This document shows, piece after piece, positions 16,981-24,224 of a DNA stretch of 31,532 bases (position 1 is its first letter; each line of letters begins with the position of its first letter). Below the pieces are notes generated by a model. That model saw only the letters and a program-made list of their open reading frames with translations. It did not search any database and was not told where the DNA came from. Both the position numbers and the translations under genes were made by a program. Origin of the DNA: DASQWC01 sp035640475 (GTDB lineage Bacteria > Actinomycetota > JAICYB01); the NCBI GenBank assembly GCA_035640475.1, contig DASQWC010000019.1, forward strand, positions 1-31,532, written 5' to 3'.

Positions 16981-17793
16981 ATGCGGGGACATCCTGCATT
17001 CAACATGCTCGTCGTCGCCGTCGCGCTCGTGTTCGCGCTTCCGGCCTGCGTCGTGACCAGGCAGATCGAGTCGGAGCCCGATGCCAAAGGCCGATCGGCC
17101 GTGCCCGAGGACCTTCCGCCGGGGGTGCGCTACGCGGGTCCCGGCGGGGAGGCGGCCACCTTCCTGCGCGCCGACACCGAGCGGCTGGTCATCGAGGTCG
17201 ACCAGGCCGAGGGAGCCGAGATCTCATCCTCGTCCCTCTCGCACCTCCAGCGCGTCCTGGGCTCCGTGGCCGACAAACCCGGAGGCATTGAGGTGCAGAC
17301 ATCGACGATCACCACTGGCAAGTCCGACTACACCCAGAAAGATCTCCGCGCCCTGGAGGACCAGCACCGCCAGACCTCGACCGGGGGCGGCACGGCGAGC
17401 ATGTACGTCCTCGCCCTCAACGGCCAGTTCCGCGACCAGCGCGGGGTGATTGGAGTCGCGTATTCGGGCTCGAGCTACGCCTTATTCCTGAGACAGGCAG
17501 AGCGCGGTGCGCCGGGTGTGATAGGAGACTCGGCGGCCGTGGAGCGGGCAGTTCTCGTGCATGAAGCCGGGCACCTGTTGGCCCTCGTCAACATCGGATA
17601 CGAGTCACCACGCGGGCGTGAGGACCCCGATCACCCGAACCATTCGACTCACGAGCGTTCGGTGATGCACTGGGCCGTGGAGTCGGTGGAGATCTTCCGC
17701 GTCCTCGGAGGCGGGCCCCCCGACGACTTCGACGAGGCGGACAGAGGCGACTTGGCCGACATAAGGTCCGGCGCGATCACCCCGGAATTCTGA
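16981..17793 (+). CDS. Putative secreted zinc-metalloprotease lipoprotein (HExxH)
   Basis: A 270-aa lipoprotein. ATG 16981 is used; ATG 17005 is an alternative and would still leave a signal peptide. A hydrophobic segment ends in LPAC, with C23 the predicted lipid site. The C-terminal domain holds VLVHEAGHLLALVN (H194, E195, H198), then EDPDHPNHSTHERSVMHWA about 20 residues later. HExxH supplies two zinc ligands and the catalytic Glu. In metzincins the third ligand is six residues after the second His, but here that position is Asn204, so one of H218/H221/H224 is the likely third ligand, and the Met of SVM could form a Met-turn. Protease activity is inferred from motifs only. Confidence 0.75.
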   Translation: MRGHPAFNMLVVAVALVFALPACVVTRQIESEPDAKGRSAVPEDLPPGVRYAGPGGEAATFLRADTERLVIEVDQAEGAEISSSSLSHLQRVLGSVADKPGGIEVQTSTITTGKSDYTQKDLRALEDQHRQTSTGGGTASMYVLALNGQFRDQRGVIGVAYSGSSYALFLRQAERGAPGVIGDSAAVERAVLVHEAGHLLALVNIGYESPRGREDPDHPNHSTHERSVMHWAVESVEIFRVLGGGPPDDFDEADRGDLADIRSGAITPEF

Positions 17794-18285
17794 TCGGCTT
17801 TAGAGACTCTCGATCGCTACGGGCTCGAACTTGTCGGCGGGCTCGAACCGATGGAGATCCAAATTGAGCTCCGCGCGTGGCGCGCGCACTGCGTTTCTTG
17901 TGCTCGCGCTCGGGGCCGGATCGGGCGCGCTGCTGCTTCCCATGCTTGTGAGTCGGACCGTCATTAGAACAAAGGAAGCCAGGAACCGCGCTCAAGGATC
18001 GGCTGTCGAAAGATTCACAGGTTCTACGGCAAAAACCTGGAGGGAGCCTGATCCGGCCGAGTCGACCGTGGACCTGGAAGCACTCTGGCCTTCGCCGCAC
18101 CAACGCCTGCTCACTGAAGAAGACCAAAGTCCACCTCGGTTCGCGGCGGCCAAGCGGAGGCTTGCTGAAGCCCTGCCGCGATCTCGGCGCTACGTGTTTC
18201 ACTGAGCGGGAAATGTTCCACATGACCCCCCCAGATGACTACGTCCAGATCGTCCCGGAATCGCAAGCACCGCGGGTTGAGTCAC
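17794..18285. other. Sparse region between metalloprotease and hydrolase genes
   Basis: 492 bases with no recognisable gene. One open frame on the plus strand (17831-18205) is listed separately as a weak CDS. A short direct repeat, CGGGCTCGAAC, occurs twice near 17819-17847. No RNA gene or terminator was identified. Confidence 0.5.
17831..18205 (+). CDS. Hypothetical protein with single N-terminal membrane helix (weak)
   Basis: A possible 124-aa protein starting at TTG 17831; no ATG or GTG start and no clear ribosome binding site were seen. It has a basic N-terminus and one hydrophobic stretch (about residues 21-41, AFLVLALGAGSGALLLPMLV), followed by a charged region with no recognised motif. 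Codon choice is reasonable for the genome but less GC-rich at third positions than the neighbours. An overlapping minus-strand frame also exists. This may be a real single-pass protein or an accidental frame. Confidence 0.3.
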   Translation: MSAGSNRWRSKLSSARGARTAFLVLALGAGSGALLLPMLVSRTVIRTKEARNRAQGSAVERFTGSTAKTWREPDPAESTVDLEALWPSPHQRLLTEEDQSPPRFAAAKRRLAEALPRSRRYVFH

Positions 18286-19092
18286 ATGAATGACTCGTCG
18301 GTAACCCTGAGCGGCGGACGCGAAGTCTCCTACACCGATAGCGGCGATCCGAACGGACCCTGCCTCTTCTTCTTCCCCGGCGCACCGCAGAGCCGCTTAC
18401 GGATCCTGATGCTGGAAAACGAGTTTGCTGCCCAAGGCCTGCGGGTGATTTCACCCGATCGACCCGGATACGGGAAATCGACACCGCAGCGCGGCCGTTC
18501 GATGGCCGACTGGCCTGTAGATGTTGCCGCCGTCGCCGACACGCTCGGCATCGAACGGTTCGCCGTCTCGGGCCACTCGTCGGGTGGGCCCTACGCAGTG
18601 GCGTGCGGCGCGCTCCTGCCCGATCGCGTCTCCGCCGGCGCTGTGGTCGCCGGCGTGACCGACATGGCCTGGGCCGGAGCGTGGGACGGTTACCCGGAGT
18701 TCGAGGTTCCGATGATGCGTCTGCCCGACGAAGACGCCGCGATCAAGTGGTGCGCCGAGCATTTCGGTGACGACGGTAGAGCTTTGATCGAGGAGTTCGG
18801 CCTGACCGAAGGCGATCCGAGGCACACGGCAATGGTCGAGGCGTTTCGTCAAGGAGTCGTTGGCTACGGACAGGACATCTTCGTGCAAGGGCGCGGCTGG
18901 CCGTTCGACCCCGGACGCATCGCTGTTCCGTTCGATGTCGTTCACGGTGAAGTGGACGACTTCATGCCCGTCGCACACAGCAGGCACTCGGCCGAGTTGA
19001 TTCCCGGGTCGAGCTTTCGGTTGCTTCCAAAACACGACCACTTCACGGTCTTGTCCGAGCTCCCGACGATCGCCGCAGCGCTTATGCGCTAG
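18286..19092 (+). CDS. Alpha/beta-fold hydrolase
   Basis: A 268-aa alpha/beta hydrolase. ATG 18286 starts directly at the conserved domain; an in-frame ATG 17 codons upstream (18235) gives only a Ser/Arg-rich extension and is not preferred. The oxyanion-hole segment is FFFPGAPQSR, the strand-4 motif SPDRPGYGKS, and the nucleophile elbow GHSSGG with Ser98. The acid is probably Asp224 in VVHGEVDDFMP, and the base His252 in LPKHDHF. This is the layout of the haloalkane dehalogenase/epoxide hydrolase/esterase superfamily with a small cap region (about 128-205). The substrate cannot be predicted. It stands alone upstream of a second, unrelated alpha/beta hydrolase. Confidence 0.88.
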   Translation: MNDSSVTLSGGREVSYTDSGDPNGPCLFFFPGAPQSRLRILMLENEFAAQGLRVISPDRPGYGKSTPQRGRSMADWPVDVAAVADTLGIERFAVSGHSSGGPYAVACGALLPDRVSAGAVVAGVTDMAWAGAWDGYPEFEVPMMRLPDEDAAIKWCAEHFGDDGRALIEEFGLTEGDPRHTAMVEAFRQGVVGYGQDIFVQGRGWPFDPGRIAVPFDVVHGEVDDFMPVAHSRHSAELIPGSSFRLLPKHDHFTVLSELPTIAAALMR

Positions 19093-19147
19093 CGCAGCAT
19101 CCTCGAGAAGCTCGAGTCCACAACTGACTCAACGGGTCGACAAGAGA

Positions 19148-19175
19148 CTGACCGAGCTTCGGCTGCTGCTATAGT
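19148..19175 (+). promoter_or_regulatory. Candidate promoter for the small ORF and hydrolase
   Basis: CTGACC (19148-19153) and TATAGT (19170-19175) are separated by 16 bases, resembling -35 and -10 boxes. They lie about 60 bases before a strong ribosome binding site (AGGAGG, about 19226-19231) of the small ORF at 19236. No experimental support. Confidence 0.35.
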
Positions 19176-19235
19176 TCGCGCAGGTGTGCCGGGAAGCCTG
19201 GTCGGCGACGTGGTTGTCGTCGTCCAGGAGGTGCG

Positions 19236-19349
19236 ATGTACCGGCAGCACCCGCATCGCCGTAGCGATCCCGCTGGCCCGCTTGGCGGCCAAACTCGATT
19301 GAAGGCCGCGCTCGAGAGTTCGACTCCGACGGATGGCGATCGCTCGTGA
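19236..19349 (+). CDS. 37-aa small ORF translationally coupled to the downstream hydrolase
   Basis: ATG 19236 is preceded by AGGAGG with four bases of spacing, one of the strongest ribosome binding sites in the window, and sits downstream of a candidate promoter. The 37-residue peptide starts MYRQHPHRRSDPAGPLGGQ, is basic and Pro-rich, and has no known motif. Its TGA at 19347-19349 overlaps the hydrolase ATG at 19349 (TGATG), so translation of the hydrolase may depend on it. It could be a leader ORF or a small protein; alternatively the strong site serves only to recruit ribosomes to the hydrolase. Confidence 0.4.
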   Translation: MYRQHPHRRSDPAGPLGGQTRLKAALESSTPTDGDRS

Positions 19350-20506
19350 TGTACACCGACTCCTCGCTCATTGCGGAGCTTCCCGTTGGCTTCCAGCGGT
19401 TCCATCGGCGCCGATACCTCAACTATCAGCTCAACCGAGCGCATTCGCTTGGCTACGCGCACGACCACGAATTGCGAGACGCGGCCGCGAATGTTCGTAA
19501 TCAATCGGAGTGTGTAGATGTCTTTAACCGGCTCTCGACAGCTGCCGAGGCCGAGGGACGGCTCCGCAACGCAGCGAGCTATCTGCGCATCGCCGAGTTC
19601 TTCACGCCTCCGCGCTCACTGAGCAAAGTGCCGACGTACGAGCGATACCGCGGGTTGTTCGATCGTGGGTTCGTCGACGCAGAGATCGTCCGTCACGAGG
19701 TTCCGTATTGGAACTCATCGCTCCCGGCATATCGCTACCCAGCAGTCGGACCTCCGGTCGGAACCGTGCTCGTGCACGGGGGGTTCGATTCGCTCATCGA
19801 GGAGTTCATCGCGATCTGGCAGCGCGTCGCCATGGCCGGATTTGACGTGATCGCGTTCGACGGGCCGGGGCAAGGTGGCGCTCGTGCGCTCAGTGGCTTG
19901 ACCTTCGACCACGACTGGGAGCAGCCGGTCGGTGCGGTCCTCGACTACTTCGGCGTCAGGTCGGCTGCGCTCGTGGGCATCTCGATGGGCGGCTACTGGG
20001 CGCTGCGTGCCGCCGCCTTCGAGCCGCGCATCGACCGCGTCGTGAGCTGGCCGCCTGTGTATGACTGGCTCTTGCGCGCTCCGGCTCCGTTCCGATCTGC
20101 TGCGCGAGCGATGCTCAGGCGGAGGCGCTTCATGGACTGGAGCGTCCGCGTACGGACACGGCTCGTCCCGACCCTCAAGCAAGTAATCGACCAGGCCCTC
20201 TACCTGATCGATGGTAGGGAGCCGATGGACGCTGTCGATTGGTTTCTCGGAATGAACCCGGATCACCTGCGCAGCCAGCGGGTGACGCAGGACGTCCTAC
20301 TCATGTCCGGCGAGCACGACTCGTTCCAGCCGCCGGCTTTGACGCGTGCGCAGGCCGCGGCGCTGACGTCGGCACGGTCCGTTACGACGCGAATGTTCAC
20401 CGCGGGCGAACACGCGGACCAGCACTGTCAGATGGGCAATCTCAATCTCGCCTGTGAGGTGCTCACGACTTGGCTGCGGTCCAAGATCGATGCGGACCGA
20501 ACATGA
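19349..20506 (+). CDS. Alpha/beta hydrolase related to 2,6-dihydropseudooxynicotine hydrolase/FrsA-type
   Basis: A 385-aa hydrolase with a helical N-terminal domain of about 130 residues before the catalytic core, the arrangement of the dihydroxypseudooxynicotine hydrolase group. ATG 19349 overlaps the stop of a small upstream ORF; a GTG directly before it is equally possible. The oxyanion segment is VLVHGGFDSLIEE (about 141-153), the strand-4 motif AFDGPGQGG, and the nucleophile GISMGG with Ser212. The acid is probably Asp324 in MSGEHDSF, and the base His355 or His359 in AGEHADQHCQMGN. The group cleaves C-C or ester bonds; the true substrate is unknown. Confidence 0.87.
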   Translation: MYTDSSLIAELPVGFQRFHRRRYLNYQLNRAHSLGYAHDHELRDAAANVRNQSECVDVFNRLSTAAEAEGRLRNAASYLRIAEFFTPPRSLSKVPTYERYRGLFDRGFVDAEIVRHEVPYWNSSLPAYRYPAVGPPVGTVLVHGGFDSLIEEFIAIWQRVAMAGFDVIAFDGPGQGGARALSGLTFDHDWEQPVGAVLDYFGVRSAALVGISMGGYWALRAAAFEPRIDRVVSWPPVYDWLLRAPAPFRSAARAMLRRRRFMDWSVRVRTRLVPTLKQVIDQALYLIDGREPMDAVDWFLGMNPDHLRSQRVTQDVLLMSGEHDSFQPPALTRAQAAALTSARSVTTRMFTAGEHADQHCQMGNLNLACEVLTTWLRSKIDADRT

Positions 20507-20543
20507 CGAGCGACGAATGGCCTCGATCTGTCGTTGCTCCGCG

Positions 20544-21011
20544 TCAACCGGCTGCTCGTGCGCGTACCGTGTCGTCGACCAAGACCGGCGCGCCGCGCTC
20601 GATCCCAAAGGCATGGTCAAGAGACGGCCTGCCGGGACCGGCGAACAGCACAACAAGAAAGCCTGCAATGTACGCGAGGTCTCGCTCGAATCCCACCATC
20701 TCGGCGCCGATCAATCCGCGCTCACCTGTCACAACGAGGATGGCCCCGACGAGTTCCAGAGTGAACAGCAAAGCAACAACTCGCGAAAGAAGACCCACGA
20801 CGAGGAGAATCCCGCCGACGAACTCGAGCAGGATGACGAGCCATCCGAGGACGCCGCCGGTCGAGAAGAGTTGACCGTCTAAGAACTTGCCGAACATCGC
20901 CGGCTCACCGGCGAACTTGTCCGCACCGTGAACGATCATCATTCCGCCGACCATGAGTCGCGCGACTACCGGCGCGCCGCGGGCCATTCCACTCAGACGC
21001 TCAGAGAGCAC
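20544..21011 (-). CDS. DoxX family membrane protein
   Basis: A 155-aa four-helix DoxX/quinol-oxidase-like membrane protein. GTG 21011 is chosen because AGGAGG lies five bases upstream; the frame is open 14 codons further without such a site. The DoxX signature is visible as ARLMVGGMMIVHGADKFAG, followed by GVLGWLVILLEFVGGILLVV with the family Glu, then further helices ending in LAYIAGFLVVLFAGPGRPSLD. DoxX proteins are linked to redox stress defence in mycobacteria (DoxX with SseA and SodA) and to thiosulfate:quinone oxidoreductase in archaea. The catalytic role here is unknown. It is convergent with the hydrolase upstream of it on the map. Confidence 0.88.
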   Translation of the reverse strand: MLSERLSGMARGAPVVARLMVGGMMIVHGADKFAGEPAMFGKFLDGQLFSTGGVLGWLVILLEFVGGILLVVGLLSRVVALLFTLELVGAILVVTGERGLIGAEMVGFERDLAYIAGFLVVLFAGPGRPSLDHAFGIERGAPVLVDDTVRARAAG

Positions 21012-21090
21012 GCGTGCCTCCTTCGTCGGGTCCGGAATCAAGTCACTCCACACCGTAGTGTCCGCACGGAAGGCCGCCCAAACGATGCGG

Positions 21091-21288
21091 CTAGTGAACC
21101 GTTCGTAGCGCGAAGAAACCCAAGGTGATCGTGAGGAGACCGCCGACGAACCACATGAGTTCTGTGGCGCGCTTTCGCCGCAGGATCGCCATCAGTGGAA
21201 CGCCGACAGTGAGCGCGATCGCGAGCTGCAGGCCCGCCACCGCATCCGTTCTCGGGAGCAAGACCTCGAGCCAAAGCGAGCGCGTCAG
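21091..21288 (-). CDS. Small two-helix membrane protein (start uncertain)
   Basis: The last about 50 codons of this frame encode two clean hydrophobic helices, AGLQLAIALTVGVPLMAIL and MWFVGGLLTITLGFFALR, separated by a basic RRKRATE loop, which is unlikely for a shadow frame. The start is unclear: a CTG at 21288 would overlap the preceding gene's stop in the usual NTGA manner (65 aa), while GTG at 21240 gives 49 aa. It lies immediately downstream of the four-helix membrane protein and probably shares its transcript. No family recognised. Confidence 0.45.
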   Translation of the reverse strand: MTRSLWLEVLLPRTDAVAGLQLAIALTVGVPLMAILRRKRATELMWFVGGLLTITLGFFALRTVH

Positions 21289-21806
21289 GATCGCGCCGCC
21301 GACTCGAGCGCGAGCACCGGCTCGCCTCTTCTCGAGTCGCCGCTGAGGAAGGCCATGGCAAGCAGTGTCCCGAAGGCGATGTGGACCACAACCTCGAACG
21401 GCTGGTTGGCCATCTTGAGCACGGGGAAGAGCGTACGCGCGAAGATCAGGAAGTTCACGACGTAGAGCAGCCCGCCGTAGACGGTGCCCGCGATGAGGAG
21501 CGTGCCGTTGGTCCGGAAGGCCGGCACCACGAGCGCAAAGATGACGCCGAAGAGCGCCGACAGCGCGAAATGGACGGCGGCGCCGACGCCGGCGCTGGCC
21601 GTCCCGTCGGCCATCGCGTTCTCGCCGAGGACGATGGTCGAGATCATCATCAGCGGTCCCTTCGCTTCGCCACCCGTGGAGTCCGCGAACCACATCGTCA
21701 CACCGATGAAAAGCGCCCCCACCACGACGCCGCCGATGATGCCGCGGGTCAGACGACCGATCAGGTCGGCGCCGGCGACATTCCGCTCCTGCACGATGAC
21801 GGCCAT
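21285..21806 (-). CDS. Four-helix membrane protein, unknown function
   Basis: A 173-aa integral membrane protein, not assigned to a family with confidence. ATG 21806 is preceded by GAGGAGG. Hydrophobic helices appear at about residues 22-42 (GIIGGVVVGALFIGVTMWF), 74-93 (VHFALSALFGVIFALVVPAF), 100-120 (LLIAGTVYGGLLYVVNFLIF), and 135-152 (EVVVHIAFGTLLAMAFL). Between helices 1 and 2 is a loop rich in Gly, Met and Ala. The layout and the Gly-rich helices are reminiscent of YagU/DUF1440-like proteins, but this is a weak resemblance. It is divergent from the ECF sigma gene, with a perfect palindrome between them. Confidence 0.8.
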   Translation of the reverse strand: MAVIVQERNVAGADLIGRLTRGIIGGVVVGALFIGVTMWFADSTGGEAKGPLMMISTIVLGENAMADGTASAGVGAAVHFALSALFGVIFALVVPAFRTNGTLLIAGTVYGGLLYVVNFLIFARTLFPVLKMANQPFEVVVHIAFGTLLAMAFLSGDSRRGEPVLALESAARS

Positions 21807-21863
21807 GCGAACCTCCTCGCTCGAGGGCCTACTCTCGAGAGAAGGGACTTCTCGGCCCCCAGC

Positions 21864-21886
21864 TTGATTGCATCCCGTGCAATCAA
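21864..21886. promoter_or_regulatory. Perfect 9-bp inverted repeat, probable operator
   Basis: TTGATTGCA (21864-21872) and TGCAATCAA (21878-21886) are exact inverted repeats with a 5-base centre, TCCCG. The element lies between divergent genes: 58 bases from the minus-strand membrane-protein start and 33 from the sigma-factor ATG. It is AT-rich against a GC-rich background. It looks like a dimeric repressor or activator site rather than a terminator, since both flanking genes point away from it. Confidence 0.6.
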
Positions 21887-21905
21887 CCTAGGAAGACCGA
21901 AGTCC

Positions 21906-21911
21906 TATTAA
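21906..21911 (+). promoter_or_regulatory. Candidate -10 box for the sigma-factor gene
   Basis: TATTAA at 21906-21911 is followed seven bases later by ATG 21919, so transcription would start almost at the start codon, consistent with a leaderless mRNA, which is common in Actinobacteria. No ribosome binding site is seen, and no strong -35; the palindrome occupies the -35/-55 zone. Confidence 0.3.
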
Positions 21912-21918
21912 CCGACGA

Positions 21919-22437
21919 ATGACGAGCGACGAAGGGTTCACTGAGGCTGTAATGGCGCACCTCGACATGCTCTACAACCTGGCGCGACGGATGAGCTCCT
22001 CGCGCGAGGAGGCCGAGGATCTCGTCCAGGACACGTGTGTCAGGGCCTTGAGCGCGTGGCGCCGGCGAACGCGTCCCGACCACATGGGGCCGTGGCTCGC
22101 GACCATCTGCCTCAACGCGGCGCGTTCCGGCCGCAAGCGCGCGGCGACGCGGCTGGAGATCCCCGATCCCGATCCGGGACAGTCCACGCCGTCGTCTCAA
22201 GACACCGAAGAGCAGGCGCTTGCCGGCGTCGACCGGACGGCGATTCGTGAGGCGATCGCACGGCTCCCCGTCGAGCAGCGCGAGGCCATCACGCTGATGG
22301 ACATGTGCGGGTTCACGGCGTCGCGCGCCGCCGAAATTCTCGGCGCTCCGAGAAACACCGTGCTGTCGCGAGTGCATCGAGGACGCAAGCGCCTGGCGGC
22401 GCTGCTTGACGAGCAGGTGGGAAACCATGACGCATGA
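21919..22437 (+). CDS. ECF-type RNA polymerase sigma factor
   Basis: A 172-aa ECF sigma-70 factor. Region 2 is visible at about residues 10-72: LDMLYNLARRMSSSREEAED, then LVQDTCVRALSAW and GPWLATICLNAARSGRKRAA. A short linker follows, then region 4 at about 108-160: AIARLPVEQREAITLMDMCG with the helix-turn-helix SRAAEILGAPRNTVLSRVHR and GRKRL at the end. It directs polymerase to a stress regulon and is normally held by the anti-sigma factor encoded next. The genes overlap by 11 bases, strongly supporting the pair. The signal is unknown; the third gene of the unit carries a metal- or thiol-type CC motif. Confidence 0.93.
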   Translation: MTSDEGFTEAVMAHLDMLYNLARRMSSSREEAEDLVQDTCVRALSAWRRRTRPDHMGPWLATICLNAARSGRKRAATRLEIPDPDPGQSTPSSQDTEEQALAGVDRTAIREAIARLPVEQREAITLMDMCGFTASRAAEILGAPRNTVLSRVHRGRKRLAALLDEQVGNHDA

Positions 22438-23122
22438 CGCCGAGCTGAACGCCTCGAAGTATCTCGGAACCGAGCTCACGGAGCCCGAGCGCGAAGCCCT
22501 CGAAGCTCATCTCATGGAATGCGAGGAGTGCTGGCGTGAGGTCGATGCTGCACGGCGTGGTCGGCACTTGGCCGAGCAGGCTCGCGAGTTTGCGCCACTC
22601 CATGTTCGAGACCGCGCGCGCCAAGCGCTCACCACACCGGTGAGCCTCCGGCGTCGGATGGTCAAGCTCCGTCTTGCCGCCGCGACGATTGTGGTCGCCG
22701 CCGTCGCGGCCGTCGCCGGGGTCCTGACCCTGAGCTCGAGCGACCCCGACGTGATGCAGGCGGCCGTCGCCGTCTACGCTGCGAGCAGACTTCCGGGATC
22801 TTCGACGCCGTCCATGCCGGCGCCGGATCTGTCGGATCTTCAACTCACCGAGGTCGGTGCCGGCGCTGGTGAACTCGCGGGCATCCCCGTGAGCGCGTAT
22901 GCGTTCCGCGACCCAGCCGGACGGCGCGTCATGGTCTACATCGGCGGCCGGGCATTTCCTGTTGCCGATGACGCTCGCCCGCTCGACGGCTCCGATGGCC
23001 CGTGGATCGCGCAGCACGACGGCACGTCGGTGCTCTGTGCACGTTACCCGCACGAACTCCTGATCGTGGGCAAGGATGAGTCGCTCGTCCGCGCAGCCGC
23101 CGAGACCTTGGGTGTGACGTAA
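22427..23122 (+). CDS. Zinc-finger anti-sigma factor (membrane-anchored)
   Basis: A 231-aa protein. ATG 22427 lies inside the sigma gene and has AGGTGGGA upstream. The N-terminal cytoplasmic domain carries HLMECEEC (H28, C32, C35), the HxxxCxxC zinc motif of ZAS/zf-HC2 anti-sigma factors. A single membrane helix follows (about 82-103), then an extracytoplasmic domain of about 125 residues, ending in repeated beta-like segments (RRVMVYIGGRAFPV, HELLIVGKDES) with one Cys (VLCARYP). It would bind and inhibit the preceding ECF sigma until a signal is received outside. The extracytoplasmic sensing domain is not recognised. Confidence 0.88.
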   Translation: MTHDAELNASKYLGTELTEPEREALEAHLMECEECWREVDAARRGRHLAEQAREFAPLHVRDRARQALTTPVSLRRRMVKLRLAAATIVVAAVAAVAGVLTLSSSDPDVMQAAVAVYAASRLPGSSTPSMPAPDLSDLQLTEVGAGAGELAGIPVSAYAFRDPAGRRVMVYIGGRAFPVADDARPLDGSDGPWIAQHDGTSVLCARYPHELLIVGKDESLVRAAAETLGVT

Positions 23123-23527
23123 ATGAAGCAGGCAGCACGACCAGAAGTCATACGGGCTTCTCGCGTTCGACGCCCGGTCGCACCCGGACGCGAGCGAAGG
23201 CGCGGCGTGGCCTTGGGAACGGTCGCAGGTGCGCTCGGACTGGGATGTTGTGTCGGTCCGGCCGTGGCCGCGCTCATCGGCGTGAGCTCGGCATCGGCTG
23301 CAGCCGACCTCGGCAACCGGCTTTACGCCGACTGGGGCTGGGTCTTCAAGACCGGAGCCGTGGCCTTTGCCGGCGCCGCGCTCCTTCTTCAGCGAAGGCG
23401 AGCGCAGGACTGCCCGATCGATGAGCGTCCGAGCCTTCGCCGGGTCGCACTTTGGACGCTCGGCACAGGGCTGGCGACATACGGCGCTCTCTACGCGGGA
23501 ACGAAGGCGCTCGAGCGGTTCGCCTAA
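23123..23527 (+). CDS. Small membrane protein with MerT-like CC-x-x-P motif
   Basis: A 134-aa protein whose ATG directly follows the anti-sigma stop (TAAATG). After a basic N-terminus, the first helix reads LGTVAGALGLGCCVGPAVAA, with adjacent cysteines C42-C43 and Pro46. This resembles the vicinal-Cys first helix of MerT mercuric transporters and related heavy-metal uptake proteins. Further helices are at about 74-90 and 107-127, and another Cys lies at C97 (RRRAQDCPID). Overall similarity to MerT is weak apart from this motif and topology, so transport of mercury is not claimed. Operon position with sigma/anti-sigma suggests a redox- or metal-related output or sensor. Confidence 0.75.
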   Translation: MKQAARPEVIRASRVRRPVAPGRERRRGVALGTVAGALGLGCCVGPAVAALIGVSSASAAADLGNRLYADWGWVFKTGAVAFAGAALLLQRRRAQDCPIDERPSLRRVALWTLGTGLATYGALYAGTKALERFA

Positions 23528-23531
23528 CGCT

Positions 23532-24224
23532 CTACGAATCGCTAGGGATGATCCCGGCGTCGCGTGCGAACTTGGTCAGCTCGGACCTCGCTCGGAGACT
23601 CGTCTTCTGCATGATGTGTGTCTTGTGCGTCTCCACCGTTCGCACGCTGATGAACAGATCGTCAGCGATCTCCTTGTTCGCGTAGCCGAGTGCGACAAGC
23701 CGGAGGACATCGACCTCGCGCCTCGAAAGCGGAACGCCGTGCTTCGTCTTCGGCCCCCGCGCCGCGTCCTCCTCTGCCCGGACGAGCTCCGCGCCAAGAG
23801 ACGGATGGAGATACCGTCCTCCCTCGGCAACGGCGCGCACCGCGTCGACGAGCTCGATGTCCGCGGCGTCCTTCAGCACGTAACCACTCGCACCGGCGGC
23901 GAACGCCTCGCGCAGGTAGGCACGGTCGTCCGCCATCGTGAGGACGAGGACGGCGATCTCGGGCCAGTCCTGCTTGATGCGCCGCGTCGCTTCGATGCCC
24001 CCGATCCCATCCATCATCAGATCCATCACTACGACGTTGGGTTTTGCGCCCTCGGGTCCAGCGAATGCCTCGTCGAGGACGTGGATCGCCTTCTCCCCCG
24101 ACTCCGCATCGCCCACGACATCGATGCCCTCGCTCGCCGCGAGGACCATGCGCAGCCCGGAACGCACGACGTTGTGGTCGTCGACGACGACGACCCGGAT
24201 CGTCGGCTCCTCCTCCGGCGTCAT
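23532..24224 (-). CDS. NarL/DevR-type response regulator
   Basis: A 230-aa LuxR-family response regulator. The receiver domain (about 8-128) has the acidic pair VDDH (D15, D16), the phosphoacceptor D68 in VVVMDLMMDG, and KD at the end of strand 5 (YVLKDA). The C-terminal HTH (about 165-225) reads PLSRREVDVLRLVALGYANK, then EIADDLFISVRTVETHKTHI, the standard LuxR/NarL DNA-recognition segment. ATG 24224 overlaps the kinase stop (ATGA), so it is the cognate partner of the GAF kinase. DevR/DosR and LiaR-like regulators share this layout; targets are not defined here. It is convergent with the MerT-like gene, only four bases apart. Confidence 0.94.
   Translation of the reverse strand: MTPEEEPTIRVVVVDDHNVVRSGLRMVLAASEGIDVVGDAESGEKAIHVLDEAFAGPEGAKPNVVVMDLMMDGIGGIEATRRIKQDWPEIAVLVLTMADDRAYLREAFAAGASGYVLKDAADIELVDAVRAVAEGGRYLHPSLGAELVRAEEDAARGPKTKHGVPLSRREVDVLRLVALGYANKEIADDLFISVRTVETHKTHIMQKTSLRARSELTKFARDAGIIPSDS

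Noticed and set aside
17777..18223. Minus-strand open frame opposite the weak hypothetical at 17831-18205
   Set aside because: Basic, motif-free and without a helix or ribosome binding site; the plus-strand frame is slightly better supported, though itself weak.
21832..21841. CTCTCGAGAG palindrome near the minus-strand membrane-protein start
   Set aside because: A 10-bp self-complementary word is common in GC-rich DNA, and the much longer palindrome 22 bases away is the better operator candidate.
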